From NCBI GenBank assembly GCA_021234155.1, contig JAJEKV010000052.1, positions 9,377,284 to 9,441,283 on the forward strand: a stretch of DNA of 64,000 bases, given 5' to 3'. This stretch comes from Isoetes taiwanensis (taxonomy: Eukaryota > Streptophyta > Lycopodiopsida > Isoetales > Isoetaceae). This document shows, in pieces, positions 35,341-46,561 of this stretch. The position numbers and the translations under genes were made by a program. Numbering within the stretch: the stretch's first letter is position 1; each line of letters starts with the position of its first letter. The notes below the pieces were generated by a model. It saw nothing but the letters and a program-made list of their open reading frames with translations. It was not told the origin of the DNA and made no database searches.

Positions 35341-35618
35341 TAACCAATGCTGGGCCTATCTATGTTGATACCTCATTTCGCACCCCGATGAGATTATAAA
35401 GCTACAGCAAGTACTGCACTCATTGTTTTAAGGAAATGTTCCCCAAAGGTAGCATAGTTAGAACATTTCTTGCTGATGCTCAAGAATGTACTGTCGCCGT
35501 GCACTTAGTAAATATTGATTTCCCATTACAAAGCTAGACAACTTTGCCAAATAATCTAATCACTTCTAACTAGTTCTAAATAAACAAGACCTTGTCAAAA
35601 CTTGGGGAGCCAAAGGAG

Positions 35619-35640
35619 AAAAAAAAAAAAAAAAAAAAAA
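35619..35640 (+). repeat. Poly(A) run of 22
   Basis: An uninterrupted A22 preceded by gggagccaaaggag and followed by ccccggcac. It could be a retroposon tail, but no recognisable body lies upstream. Confidence 0.9.
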
Positions 35641-35830
35641 ACCCCGGCACAATCCTTCCTAAACAGACCTTCCCAAAGACTTCTAACAACTTGGAACTCT
35701 AGCTTTTTAACAAAAACAAAATCTTGTCAAAGCTTTCAGGTGTGCCTTTTGCATTTCGGTAATTTTAGCAAACAATAAAAACTTTCCCTTTTCTTTTATT
35801 CCTTAGAATATTACGTGCCAACATATATTT

Positions 35831-36102
35831 ATGTCCAAACCTAAACGAAGGGTTAGGGTTTTGATTGTGGGCATGGCACCGGAACTTATGGATACGAAGC
35901 AGCAGCCTGCGAAGGAGGCCGTGGCTCCACTGAAGCCTAAGTTTACCCCACTCGCGGCACACGAAATTCAGGGTGGTAAGCATGAGCTCGTAAAAGTGTT
36001 CGCTCCTTCACAATCGCTATACCCCGCTAAAGAAGCAAAGGGATGGAGATTTATACTCCTGTTTATGAGCAGATGAAGATTGACATCCGCATGAACCTTA
36101 AG
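35831..36102 (+). pseudogene. PNO1: PNO1 (Dim2) 5' exon fragment with two frameshifts
   Basis: The frame starts MSKPKRR and reads PLKPKFTPLAAHEIQGGKHE and LVKVFAPS. Shifting to another frame gives RYTPLKK, and to a third MEIYTPVYEQMKIDIRMNLK, ending at a donor (AAG/GTACCC). This series is the N-terminal region of PNO1/Dim2, the KH-domain ribosome assembly factor of pre-40S particles, up to the exon end just before the ARKVELKTR-type continuation. The KH domain exons are not found in the next kilobases. Two single-base shifts break the reading frame, so this is a gene fragment or pseudogene unless the shifts are sequence errors. Confidence 0.8.
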
Positions 36103-36690
36103 GTACCCTTTGTTAGATATGAGAAATGATTGTTCTGAGCATCAAATTTTTGAAATTTTGCACTTATGAAATTGGTGTAAGATCTATGCGTTGAAACATA
36201 TTGGTCTTAAAGTGCAACTGCTCCTTAAACTTGGTGAGAGGCTGATGATGATCGGATTCATAATTCTTAATGCTTTAAATCTTACTTTTGTTGGATGTGA
36301 GAGTAGGATATTAAGGTCATTTTTAAGGGCTCTTTAGTTGCGTTTAGTTTATCATTTGGTTCTGTTTTTATCTGTTGTAATCAAATGATTATCAAATGCC
36401 ATCATTACTGTGGAACATTATTTCATTGGAAGGCATTTTGTCTCAAAAATTTTGAACTGCAGAACATTATTTGTTGTGAAGGAATGGCTTTGTTTGATCT
36501 GATAAAAGCTGTGTTGTTTACTGATCTGTACTTATCACCTTGTTTCTTCACTTTAGCAATGAACCCACATGTAAAAGCAACTTGCTTTGCATTCTGCCTT
36601 CTCCAATAGCGTTGTGAGTGTGTGGCATAGTTTCTTTCCCTAAATGCTAACATGGTCGCAAATTTTTTTCTCGGTTCTACTTCTTGGATT
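36103..36690. other. DNA after the PNO1 fragment
   Basis: No later PNO1 exon is visible here in any frame. Nothing else is recognised. Confidence 0.4.
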
Positions 36691-37075
36691 TACCTTGCAT
36701 TTTGAAGTCAATTACCTTGCATTTTGAAGCCAGTTACCTTATCTCTTGTTTTATAACTGCAACAGGTTTTTATTGCCTGCAGAATGCAAAGCAAGTTGCA
36801 TCCAAATAAAGGGAATGTCTCTTTGCTGCAAGAGATTTTACTCCCTGTAGAATGCAAAGCAAGTTGCTTCCAGGTAAAGGGAATGTTTCTTTGCTTGACT
36901 GTCCTTGTGACATTGTTTCCACACGAGGGAATGTCAAGCAAAGAGGGGAAGAGGGATTCCCTTACACAAAATTACCATCCAAATACGAGCATTGTTTCCA
37001 CACAAGGGAATCTCAAGCAAAGAGAGATTCCCTTATACAAAATTACCTTATTGCCAGCCAAATACAAGCGTCGAA
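36690..37075. repeat. Cluster of short direct and inverted repeats
   Basis: attaccttgcattttgaag occurs twice (36690-36735). agaatgcaaagcaagttgc occurs twice (36781 and 36849). aaagggaatgt-tctttgct occurs twice and reappears inverted as agcaaagagagattcccttt-like words. acaagggaat/cacgaggga and ttaccatccaaatac recur. It looks like a small array built by local duplication, with no coding support. Confidence 0.7.
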
Positions 37076-37329
37076 TGCCCGTTGCAAAAAAGATGCCAAC
37101 AGAAGGAAAAGGACAAACAACATATATTCAATTGACTACATGGCATGCCTAAAGATTGGTATTTAGGGAATTGTACCTTTATATTTATACAATTTTTTTT
37201 CTTTTTTTTGTTTAAGAATCTAACATACATTAAATAGAGCTTATACTCCAAGTGATATCATACAGCTACATAATATATTTGTTTATGTAGGAATGACCAC
37301 TCAGCTTTTTGTTTATGGAGGGATAACCA

Positions 37330-37745
37330 CTCAGCTATAGAACTGAATTTTTACAAGAGTGGTAAAAATGAGTTGTGATTTTGGGATGCCCACTCCTCCT
37401 CAAATGCTACAAGATGTTGTCAGGACCTTCTGTTTCAACGATGGCCATAAGCTATGAAGGTGGGTATATTCCTGGGAGAACGCCAGTTTTCTCTGCCTCT
37501 TCCAGATTAGCCACAGAAGCCATCCTTTGTATAAGTGCAAAACAACTTTCTTTCCAACTTGCCAAGATGATGGATACAGACCTAACAAAAGCTCATTTTC
37601 TGGAAAAGAAGTTTCATCAAACACTTCCCTCAATTTGTCCCAGACTGGATGGAGTTCCTGACAGTGCATGAAACAATGTTCAAATGTCTCTTCTTTCTAT
37701 CCACACTCCATCCTGACAGTGCATGAAACAATGTTCAAATGTCTC
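37330..37745 (-). pseudogene. LINE C-terminal zf-RVT-like fragment
   Basis: Minus-strand translation: FEHCFMHCQELHPVWDKLRE, then VVLHLYKGWLLWLIWKRQRK. The C-x3-C after an FEH motif and the aromatic WLLWLIWKxR stretch match the zinc-binding C-terminal region of plant L1-like reverse transcriptases. A direct duplication (cagtgcatgaaacaatgttc, 37661 and 37717) lies at its 5' side. No RT core remains. Confidence 0.6.
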
Positions 37746-38689
37746 TTCTTTCTATCCTTACACTGGACAACTTGGTAAGACATTTTAGTTGAACTTGCTC
37801 CCTAATACATTGACCCTGATTGCTATGTGAAGAATTTTCCATAGAGGTGTGGATACATTAGCTTGCCCCCCCCATTTAAATTTTTACAAAATGTGGATGA
37901 CTTTTTTCAATGAATACTAGTGCCAGACTTTAAATTAACATATCATAGCCAGTATTATTTTCAAGAGTTCACCTTGTCATGAATTTAAGGGTTCACCTTG
38001 TCATTCAACTGAACTGCAAATCATCCATTAGGCACATTCTGTAGCATGCCAAAATCTTGGCAAGTCCAACATCAAAGGTTCAAAAATGAAGTGAAAGGTT
38101 TAAGAGTCTTTGTAACGCTTATTCAAGCCTCATATCCTAGTAGTCCTTCTGTAGGTACTTTAGATTCAACAAGAAGTTTTTATAGCATGTTTGGTGTATA
38201 GCTTTTAACTTATAAGAAAATTACTAACTTGAATCTTGCATATAATCTAAGAATCAAACACGCTTGGATTTAATATTGAAGAGAATTAGAAAAACATGAG
38301 TTTAAACAGAAAACTACTAAACCTCATGGCATTTTAGTTACCCTCATATTGCAGCCTCATTGTCATCTCCATCATCAGTATATATTATCTACTTATTCTT
38401 CATTCTCAATTTCATCTACTTCCAACTCCAAGACATTATCTGGTTCTTGCAAAACACTAAGTCTTATCATACCACCATTAGCTTCATGCATCTGGTGTTT
38501 TTGTCAACTGACGTATCGTTAGCACAAAATGGCAATACCAATACCAATATGGTTCTCACACAAGGCTAGTCTCATACTTTTAAGGTCCTACATAAAGAAA
38601 CACAATACCATCCCTTTAGGCCAAATCTCACCATCGGAACAACCCTTAGAGATTCCTCTCTAAACTTCTCGCGTGTTACTTCTAGATAG
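37746..38689. other. AT-rich DNA before the long LINE
   Basis: Includes a short direct repeat (gttcaccttgtcat, 37967 and 37991). No gene is recognised. Confidence 0.4.
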
Positions 38690-39205
38690 TTGACAAAGTT
38701 CAACCCTTTGATCAAGGACATATTGCAGCTTCATATGGTAGAAGATTTTTTGCCACGCACATTGGAAGACATGGACCATCTAGTCATGCGATTCGAGCAT
38801 TATCCTCTCCAAAAGATTTCATCTCCTTCCCTCATCATATGCTCGCTGAGCGCTCTTCGGAGTAAGGATTTAGCACGAGATCGGGAGCTACAGGAGCTTC
38901 GGGCGGCCGTTGCCCAGCAAGGCAAGGGCCTCCATGCCGAGGCACATGAGCAACTCTGCCATTGCACGCGGGAGATGGCAAGACATGACAACGTCCTGCA
39001 AGAGCTGAGCTCCAGACTCCGGAGAACAGAAACCACAGCAAAGAACACACCAACCCCGCGAACCCACCAACCTACGGGGCGCCAACTGGAACACATGCTG
39101 CGGACACATCCCGATCACGCCGCCGCCCACCCCCGGCGCCCGCCACGACCTATGCCTCACCCACCTCAACCAACACCGCGCGGCCCCGCCAAACTTCGTG
39201 AATAG
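38690..39205 (+). pseudogene. LINE family A, ORF1-like coiled-coil segment
   Basis: An open frame of 171 codons has a helical, charged middle (DLARDRELQELRAAVAQQGK, QLCHCTREMARHDNVLQELS) followed by a Pro/Arg/His-rich end (PRTHQPTGRQLEH, PRRPPRPMPHPPQP). Coiled coil followed by a basic tail just 5' of an APE-type endonuclease suggests the ORF1 or ORF2 N-terminus of the LINE. GC content rises sharply here compared with the AT-rich flank, consistent with an inserted element. Confidence 0.5.
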
Positions 39206-39689
39206 AGACGCTAGGAGCCGCAATGTGCTAGTGCGAGGCCCGCGGAGGAGCTCGGAGAACATCTCACTTCCGAGCTCCACACGCATCTTGGACCTGGATG
39301 ATGTTCCCAAAGACTGTGACCATTGGAAAGGCGAAGTCGTCATGGAATTCAGCGCCCGATCGCCCCGGGTGTGGTCATCTTCACAGCTTGAGAGCGTGCA
39401 GGCGGGTGGCCATCCCGCGTCAGGCCGCGGGAGGTTGAAGGGGACTGCTCAGACGCTGACCGACTTGACCCCAAAGACAAAGAAGAGACCCAAAGGCGTG
39501 AGCCGGCCAAAGTCGTGGATCGCCGCAGACACGGAGGGCGCCGGGCTGGTCCGAGGGAAGGATGCGCCAATTCAGCACCAAACAGGGGATGCAGCACTCC
39601 GCCCCTCGAGTCCCCTCTAAGGGGCCCCAAACCGCACGTGCATCCACATCTTCCGCTTCCCCGGACCACCACTACCACCGGGACCCGGC

Positions 39690-40385
39690 GGCGATGCATG
39701 CCACTAAATAGGGATCGCGGCTCAGCGTGGTATCCTGAATTGCCGCGGGCTTTCCATGGCGTATGGGGATGCCTCAATTCCGCCATGGACTGACCTTTAT
39801 CTTCCTCATGGAAACATGGGAACATGCCGTCACAGTGCTACCCGATTTGCCAGATACCGGCCAAGGCATTCGGCCTTCAATGAGTGCACCGGAACGAGGA
39901 CACGGAGGAATTGCGCGTTATTACCGTACATGCTTTGGCCCAATCTGTCTCCCCGTGGTAAGGCGCGACAGTGCACAACGATACCAATGGGTACGAAAAG
40001 CGTAACGTCGATGGCGGCCTCTCTTTGTGGCGGCTTGCTACTGGCCGAGAGCAACTTTTACCACACGCACTTGATGTGGATGGTGCAGAGCCCTATGTCG
40101 ATCTATATATGATGACATACGCCAGCATGCATAATTGGGCAAGGTCATGTTGCTTTGAGATTTCAATGCCGCACGCACGTAGGAAAGCAGATCCCAAAAT
40201 TCGCACCTCTAGTCGAGGATGTGCTGCAAATGGACCCCGGCAGAGATGGTTTGGCCAAGGGCGCCGATGACGCCCGTGTGACACCTGGCATGGGCCGGTA
40301 CCGCTTGTCGGGCGCATCTTTGACCTGGTCATTTGCAATGGCCGGCACGCTGGCCGCCCCTCCAAACCGCCTTCACTTGTAGACG
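39690..40385 (+). pseudogene. LINE family A, APE-like endonuclease remnant
   Basis: In shifting frames the sequence reads ILNCRGLSMAYGDA, LTFIFLMETWEHAVTVLPDL, RGHGGIARYYRTCFGP, then DGAEPYVDLYMM and DFNA-THVGKQIPKF. These are the strand/loop motifs of LINE apurinic-like endonucleases: the N of NCRG, the catalytic E in METW, and DFN. The domain nicks target DNA to prime reverse transcription. At least four frame changes make it nonfunctional as written. Confidence 0.75.
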
Positions 40386-41097
40386 TGGAGAACCGGGGGC
40401 TGCACCCGTGGTGGATTACGCGGTAGCAGACGAAAGCAATCCCTACACTTGATCACTCGCCAGTTGCCCGGACGTGGCCGGACGAGGAAGTAGACTCCAC
40501 CATCACCGTTTGCAGATAGATTGGCGTGCCAACCGAGCACCCATTGCCCCAACACCCCATGTACCACTTGCGTCTCGACTATGATCATGCGGCGGTCTAT
40601 GCGAGGATGCTTGAGCATGAGCCGGGAGTGCCGCAACTCCCCACACTTCAACAAACAGACGCCCACCGAACCAGCTCTCTTCCGAGGGTAGGGGACGAGA
40701 TGCTTTGGGACAGACCGCCTCGACGATCCACGTGGGCTGCAAACCACCTTCCCCGCAATCACCGGGTTCGATGACGAATGTCGGAGCTGAAATGATGGTC
40801 CGCCAAGTGCCGGACCCCACCATTCGCCCGCAGCCGCCCGTCAATACCGCCCTTCCTCAAGACCAAGAAAAGCAGGTACCTTTATGAGCACCAGCAATGA
40901 TGTTTGGTCTTCTAGACCGCCACCCTAGGGCCTTTCGGAGAAAGGTCTTGAGTAAGCCCCGCACAGCCCCACAGAAATATTACCCCTAACAATGGGTGAG
41001 ATACTTGCAGCACCGTGATGACCCAATGGGAAGCCGCACCAAGATTCTCCGCATGACAAAACCCTAGCAATCGGTCATTACCGAAGGGGATGTCATA
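40386..41097 (+). other. LINE family A, linker between endonuclease and RT
   Basis: GC-rich sequence with no long coherent frame, lying between recognised endonuclease and RT parts of one element. It is probably the degraded connector of ORF2. Confidence 0.45.
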
Positions 41098-42160
41098 ATG
41101 GCCCGCAACGCCGCCAATCCGAAGGCAAAGCAGATTTGGATGGTATGCGTGCAGAGCTTCTCAAGTGGGTCGGGCCCCAATGGTGCCGTTCACAAAGACT
41201 CTTCAACAGGGCATTGCAAGAAGGCTTCCCCCAAGACCGACTACCAAGTAGAGTTGTGCCCATATACAAAAGGGGGACCCCCACATTGACCAACTATCGC
41301 ACCATTATGGTCGGGCTTCTGTCTTTGCCAAGTTGCTTGCCGATTCTTGAGCGACAATTGACACTTTGGGCGAGGATGGAGAAGTGCGGCTCAAGACGCC
41401 TGCAGCTTCCGCCTCCATATTCTACTATTGACCATATCTTCACTGCGAACACTCATAGAGGATAGCCTAATCGACCTTGAACTGCATCGTTGCTTTGTGG
41501 ATTTCGCAGCGGCTTTTGACACGCTGCCTCGATAAGTTGTGGAACAGATTGAGACAAAATAGGGACCCCCCGCCGACTTGCACGCTATATACGCACTATA
41601 ATGAGGCTTGCTCCTGGCCGCTCACACACCGCCGGGGAGCCCGCTGTTAGTAGCATTGGGGTGCGCCAGTGGCTGCCCTCTATTCCCGACGCCTTCGCTT
41701 GTACATTGACCAGCTAGAAGAATGGCTAGCCGAAAGCACCTGGGAGGGAGGCGCCAGTTGATGCACCACATAATCCAAAGAACTCATATATGCCGATGAT
41801 GTTGACCGCCGCATATACCCTGCAGGACATGCAACGCCACCGATGCTTTGGACACTTTCTCGCCAATTCACCGACATGAGAGTTAACTTGGCCAAGACAA
41901 GGGTGCTATCGGGTCCCATCATCCCCAAGACCCACGCCTTTTCCTCATTCACTTACCAAAAGTGTAGTGGAGGTGGCTCACCTTATAAGTCTCGGGCCTC
42001 GTGTGGAGGTGGCTCGGGCCTCACCGGAAAGCCCTCAGATGCAATGCAAAACAACAAATACAAGGCGTAGTCAGATGCATGGGGTCACCAGCACACTTGT
42101 TCGTGGCCTTGGTTGAACCGGGTCCCTCCTCTATGGGGCGTATGGGGGGCCAAGGATATC
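41098..42160 (+). pseudogene. LINE family A, reverse transcriptase remnant
   Basis: Recognisable blocks are DGMRAELLKWVGPQWC, RLPSRVVPIYKRGTPTLTNY, RTIMVG, the ELHRCFVDFAAAFDTLP palm segment at about 41480-41530 (catalytic D in VDFAAAFD), a broken IGVRQ block near 41655, IYADDV (about 41789) and MRVNLAKTRVL. The order matches copy 1 at 15.8 kb, of which this is a longer relative. Many indels break the frame. Confidence 0.85.
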
Positions 42161-43155
42161 CCTCACCACTTGGAACGATCTAGAGCGTGTACATGTAAGG
42201 CTTTCTTGGGTCCGCACCGGGAGTGAAATCCACGGTCCCATATCGATCTTGCTCCAAGAGAGACGTGCTTCCTTCCATTACGTAGGGTCATACTGAACGC
42301 CACATTATTTACTTCCGTAAGGTGGTGGCTATGGATGAAGCCCCTACCGCCCAACCTTGCTTTGGCAAATGGCGGGGCCCGGGCAGCGACTCAAAGCCCG
42401 GGCTGGAAAGACAAGCAAGCCCAGTGGTTCTCGCTATGGAGTGTGCAGCAATACGATGTGGACCAAAGGCATACATCGGCGGAACGCTACGCCTTTGAAG
42501 CAAGATTTGATGCTTGCTTCATGGCCAAGCTTTGGGATGCAGAGGCCCCGCTCACATGTCAAGGTGGCAAATTATCGATAGCGTGTTAATCCCATGCTCA
42601 CGAGGGGCCCACACCACTACCGCGCACCCATCTACCCATGAAAAAGCGCAGGTGATTGCTTCCATTCGCGACAGTGCACACCACCTCCGCATTGAGACAG
42701 TGGAGATGGATTCGAGCCGCTGGGCGGACAGAGTCCGCCGCCGCCAACCGTGGCCATTGAGGATGAAAGTCACGCCCAAAGCCCGCTCACTGCATTTGTT
42801 ATATCCCGCTCTGTGCTGATGCTAGTTGTGCCCCATCGTGCCTTGCATGAGCTACCGAAAGCACGGCCTCTCAGAGGGCTTGTTGGGATCGTACCCTGAG
42901 GTAATGGATACGCGGACTCGCTTATGCCCCCGTCCGACATTAACCTCACCAGTATTTGTGATTATGTATATAATCAGGCAAAGATGTCAAAGATCCTTAT
43001 TGCTACTAAGGTTTTTCCCTCCAAAACCCTTCTGGGGGGGTTTTAATCCTGGTAGTAATACGCCTACTGCTCTCTCTTTGTACTTGGGTCCCATAGGCCA
43101 GTTGGTCTCCGTGGACGATAAAATCATATTCTATTCTATTCTATTCTATTTTAAA
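42161..43155 (+). mobile_element. LINE family A, C-terminal region and structured 3' tail
   Basis: The ORF2 C-terminus (DACFMAKLWDAEAP, HHLRIETVEMDSS) is followed by noncoding tail. The conserved stem-loop is at 42999-43060 (arms TATTGCTACT and GGTAGTAATA, fully paired allowing G-U), then TGGGTCCCATAGGCCAGTTG and an (ATTCT)4 tail ending near 43152. This fixes the 3' end of the longest family A copy, giving about 4.4 kb for 38690-43155. Confidence 0.9.
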
Positions 43156-43773
43156 TAGAAGTCCACCAAAAAAAATCCCCACAACCAACTGTTCAATAAT
43201 ATTCCTTATCGCACTCTTATGTGTAGAGCGAGAGTCCTTACCCGTGCAGTATGAATGACTAGTTATCAGTAGTGGTGTACTGGTGTTTCAGGCCTTTATC
43301 CCATTCCACCCATATAAGCCAATAAGACAGTTATCGATCTTTGCCTCAATTGATAACAAAAAAAAGCGTGCCCTTGAACGTACAGCCTTGATTAAGCATT
43401 ATTGGTTATCACCCTTGGCCAGACCCATAACCTTACCTTCTCTCATTGGAATGCTTGCAATTCGTGCACCACAATAACTTCCCATAAATCTTTGAAGGTA
43501 GTAAGAGGAAATTGAACCATGGGCTCTAATATAAAAGTTACGCTCAACCCGTATCACAAGGTTGGATATGGATATTGAAGACAATTAACTTACATATCCC
43601 TTGTAGGTTTTCATTTTGACTTCAAGAATTTGTCAAATTCAAAACATTGCTTTAATTAATGGATGAAAGAAAAAACGACAAACAATTTTTTAGGAAGAGG
43701 ATAACGACAACCAACATAGCTCCAATCATTGTTTGAATAATTTCGACAAGGTGATATTATGTAGGAGTATGGT
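43156..43773. other. DNA between the LINE and the membrane-protein gene
   Basis: No gene is recognised. The part next to 43773 is presumably the 3' untranslated region of the minus-strand gene. Confidence 0.4.
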
Positions 43774-44961
43774 TTAAGTCTTTGCATCATAGAACCTTTT
43801 CAAAGCAGCCCTGGCTCTCATAACCTGAGACCTCAATTGAGAAGACAATCTAGGATTACTCAAGTATTCATCATATGCTCCTAGGCGTGCCTCATAAGAT
43901 GATTCCTCAGAATTTCCTTGTAGTTTTAAGGAACTTATTCCAAATAACATTGCCTGCCCTTGTGCAGCTGCAGAACTTGCCTCCCCTGTTTCACCACATG
44001 AAGATGTGCTATAGCTCTTGTCTGCTGAGCTTTTTGATGCATAATCCCTTTGATTTTCAGAATGTTCTTCCTTCAGATCTGCAGTAGGATCTTCACCATA
44101 ATCTGCAAAACAAGTATTCATTAGTATATAATATCATATCTTTTATCTCTTAGCAAAAAGATGTGGTGTACCTGCAGTGACAAATGAATTGGAATCTGAA
44201 CAAGAACCATATTCTTTGACTGAAAGAACAGAAATAAGTCCTTTATCACATGTGTCTTCTGAATTGGAAGCCATATCTTCCAAGTTTGTATCATGATCCT
44301 CATCAGTATTCTGGTAAACTTCTATAATCTCCCTAATTTCAGAACTTACATCCTCTCTGTCGAATGTTTCTGCAATCTCTCGGACTTCATAATCAGCTTC
44401 AGAATTTGTAATAAGATCCTCAGGTTCCAAATCTCTAATTTCTAAACCCCCAAACATATTCTCTTCATGATGGCTCTGATGTAAACCCTGTACCTGATCT
44501 GAAGTAAAATTTATTCCATCTGACACATTGCCGCTGTAAAATTCTTCATAACTAAACTTAAGCAGCCCTTCATCATTATCTCTTGTTTCAAAATCCCACT
44601 CTTTTTCTTCAAAATCCTCAACTGCTGGCAACTCTTTTTCATCCTTAATAACATCAAAGTCGAAATACACATTTTGTGCAAAATCTACGGAGCAATGAGA
44701 AACCTCCTTTACATCAATATCCTTTTCCTTTTCCAGAACATCTGGTGCAACATCCTGTTCTAAAAAGGACGCAGGAGAACCATGGTTGGAATCCATATCC
44801 ATGTCCTTGGGCTTCTTCTCGACAAAGTTCCGTCTAAGTTTCCACCCTAAAAACAAAATTGTGGCACTAATAACTCCGACCCAAGGGACTTGCCTGCAAA
44901 ATTTTCTAGCGGCGAAACAAGAAACCAGTGCGGCTGCTCCAGCGGCGATGGACTGCACCAT
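43774..44961 (-). CDS. Two-exon gene, acidic single-pass membrane protein, unknown family
   Basis: Exon 1 is 44961-44172 and exon 2 is 44102-43774, joined by a 69-bp GT-AG intron in phase 1. They give 372 residues plus stop, with no defect. The ATG at 44961 has strong context (agaATGG) and opens a hydrophobic N-terminus: IAAGAAALVSC, RKFCRQVPWVGVISATILFL, then a basic KLRRN stop-transfer. This indicates one membrane segment with an N-terminal anchor. The middle (residues about 50-290) is strongly acidic with Glu/Asp/Ser-rich text such as EVREIAETF and EIREIIEVY. The C-terminus has a conserved-looking basic helix (RLGAYDEYLSNPRLSSQLRS, RARAALKRFYDAKT). I do not recognise a family. The acidic region and terminal helix suggest a scaffold or tether, which is inference. 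Confidence 0.8.
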
Positions 44962-45394
44962 TCTGTTGAAGATCCTTACAAAAATTATTTGCAAACATGC
45001 ACCATTTCTCTGGCAAACTCTTCTTGCATGTTAAAGATCGAAAAAAATCTCTTATCCAGATGATTTCTGCACTGCAAAACCGAACTTGATGCATAGAAAA
45101 ATCAGAGGATTAAGACCCCATATCGTCGTCTTCTTCGTCCATAGCCATGGAACAAGGACCGACAAACAAGCAATATAATGAGCGGCGCTTAATGCGTCAT
45201 CGGGCGGCTCTAACTCGTCCACGTAGGTTGTGTTGCATGTACATTTTGCATTATACCCGTTGGTTTGGTGAAGTAGGTTAACATTTGGACTATTTGGCGA
45301 AATTATGCCCCACTTTTCCATGGACCTAAAAAGTACAATCTATATTTAGCCTCGAGCTTATCTTGAACCACATCAATCAATATATCTCAAGGTA
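44962..45394. other. 5' flank of the membrane-protein gene
   Basis: Probably the promoter and leader of the minus-strand gene. No element could be assigned with confidence. Confidence 0.4.
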
Positions 45395-45523
45395 TTGTAC
45401 CAGTTCATGGCATATGGGATGCCATTATGGCATGTACCGGTGGGGTCCCGCGACCGGCGTTAGCCGGGAGCGGGTCACCAGTGCATGCCAGAATGGCAGA
45501 CCATATGCCATGAACTGACAATA
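45395..45523. repeat. Foldback repeat, about 40-bp arms
   Basis: Left arm gtattgtaccagttcatggc with catatgg (45393-45417, similarity continuing to 45434) is the reverse complement, with few mismatches, of the right arm ending tgccatgaactgacaatat (45484-45524). The core arms CAGTTCATGGCATATGG and CCATATGCCATGAACTG pair perfectly. The loop of about 50 nt is GC-rich with ccggtggggtcccgc and tagccgggagcgggtc. Confidence 0.85.
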
Positions 45524-46335
45524 TGGTACTTGGGGAGCCAAATTTTTTTACTTTCGGCTTCCGACTTCTGGCTTCAAGCGATGGTGCCGCAGGGCTGTGC
45601 AAAAGCTTCTTTCCGGCTTCCTCCTTCAGCGATGGCATGTTTAACTCTGAAACGATGGCGATGCAGCGGCGATGCCGATGTTTTGCCAAGTTTTGTTCTC
45701 CGCTTCCTAGATTCGCGTCATTACTCTTCTTGTACACGCCCTTCTTGTTCCTTGCTTCTGGTGTCCGGCTTCAAGCCCTTCTTCCTGCTTCAAACCCTGC
45801 TTACGGCCTCACATTTCCGGATTCCTATTCTGTGCTTCAAGCCCTTTTTTTTGTACTTCTTTGCTTCTGTTTTCTTGTTCAAGTTTTCTGTGCTTCCGGC
45901 TTCTTGTTCTAGCTTCCGGCTTCTTGTTCAAGCCCTATTTCCGGCCTCATACCCTGCTTCCGTTTCCTATTCTGTGCTTAAGTCTTCTTGTTTTGTGCTT
46001 CCTTTGCTTCTGTTTTCTTGTTCGAGTCTTCTGTGCTTCCCGCAAAAGCCCTACTTCTTGTTTTTGCAGCAAAAGAAGGAGAGATTTAAAGCTGTGGATA
46101 TGACGAAGCTAAGGCTACCACCATTTGAGAGGATAAACAAGCTGCGACAGGGCCAGATTCAAGTTATGGCATTGTCTAAAGAATCAACCAAACGAAAAAG
46201 AAAACAGAGTAAACAGAGTAACCGGCTGGAAACTGGACATGCGGAATGGTCGACCCAAGATACCATTCTGCAATGCCACATGGCATCACTAGAATAACCC
46301 AACGCCAAATTTGGCGACCCAAGTACCATATTGTC
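45517..46335. mobile_element. Putative nonautonomous TIR element, about 820 bp
   Basis: Left end gacaatatggtacttggg (45517-45534, continuing to 45543) is the inverse of the right end cccaagtaccatattgtc (46318-46335). About 27 bp pair with a few mismatches. The interior is rich in cttc/ttctgcttc words (45540-46060). An open frame across it (45485-46297) follows this repetition and is unlikely to be a real protein. No transposase is present. Confidence 0.55.
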
Positions 46336-46352
46336 AACATAATTGTAAAATA

Positions 46353-46561
46353 TGACGTTATGTAGAATGGCGTGGGGGAAGCCATTCTTGCTGCCCCCAT
46401 GATCTGCAGAATCAGGGAGCGCCATGTAGGCGCGACTTACCTTGACGATATGTAGAATGCAAGAAGATGTAAGAACACAGGCCCACTTATCTTGACGTTA
46501 TGTAGAATGGCGTGGGGGAAGCCATTCTTGCTGCCCCCATGACCTACAGAGTCAGGGAGCG
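46353..46561. repeat. 69-bp direct repeat with 71-bp spacer
   Basis: Copies at 46353-46421 and 46493-46561 share tgacgttatgtagaatggcg, tgggggaagccattcttgct and gcccccatga, then ctac/tctgc variants, and end cagggagcg. A partial third copy (cttgacgatatgtagaatgc) lies at 46441-46460. Confidence 0.9.

Noticed and set aside
38888-39825. Minus-strand open frames of about 150 codons opposite the LINE
   Set aside because: They are antisense to recognisable LINE coding on the plus strand and arise from high GC content.
44962-44994. Start of the membrane-protein gene 33 bp upstream of 44961
   Set aside because: The codon at 44992-44994 is TTG on the minus strand, not ATG. The ATG at 44961 has strong initiation context and directly precedes the hydrophobic segment.
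45485-46297. 270-codon open frame on the plus strand
   Set aside because: It spans inverted repeats and is largely made of repeated cttc/ttctgcttc words giving Phe/Leu/Ser runs. Alternative frames are also open, and there is no family resemblance.
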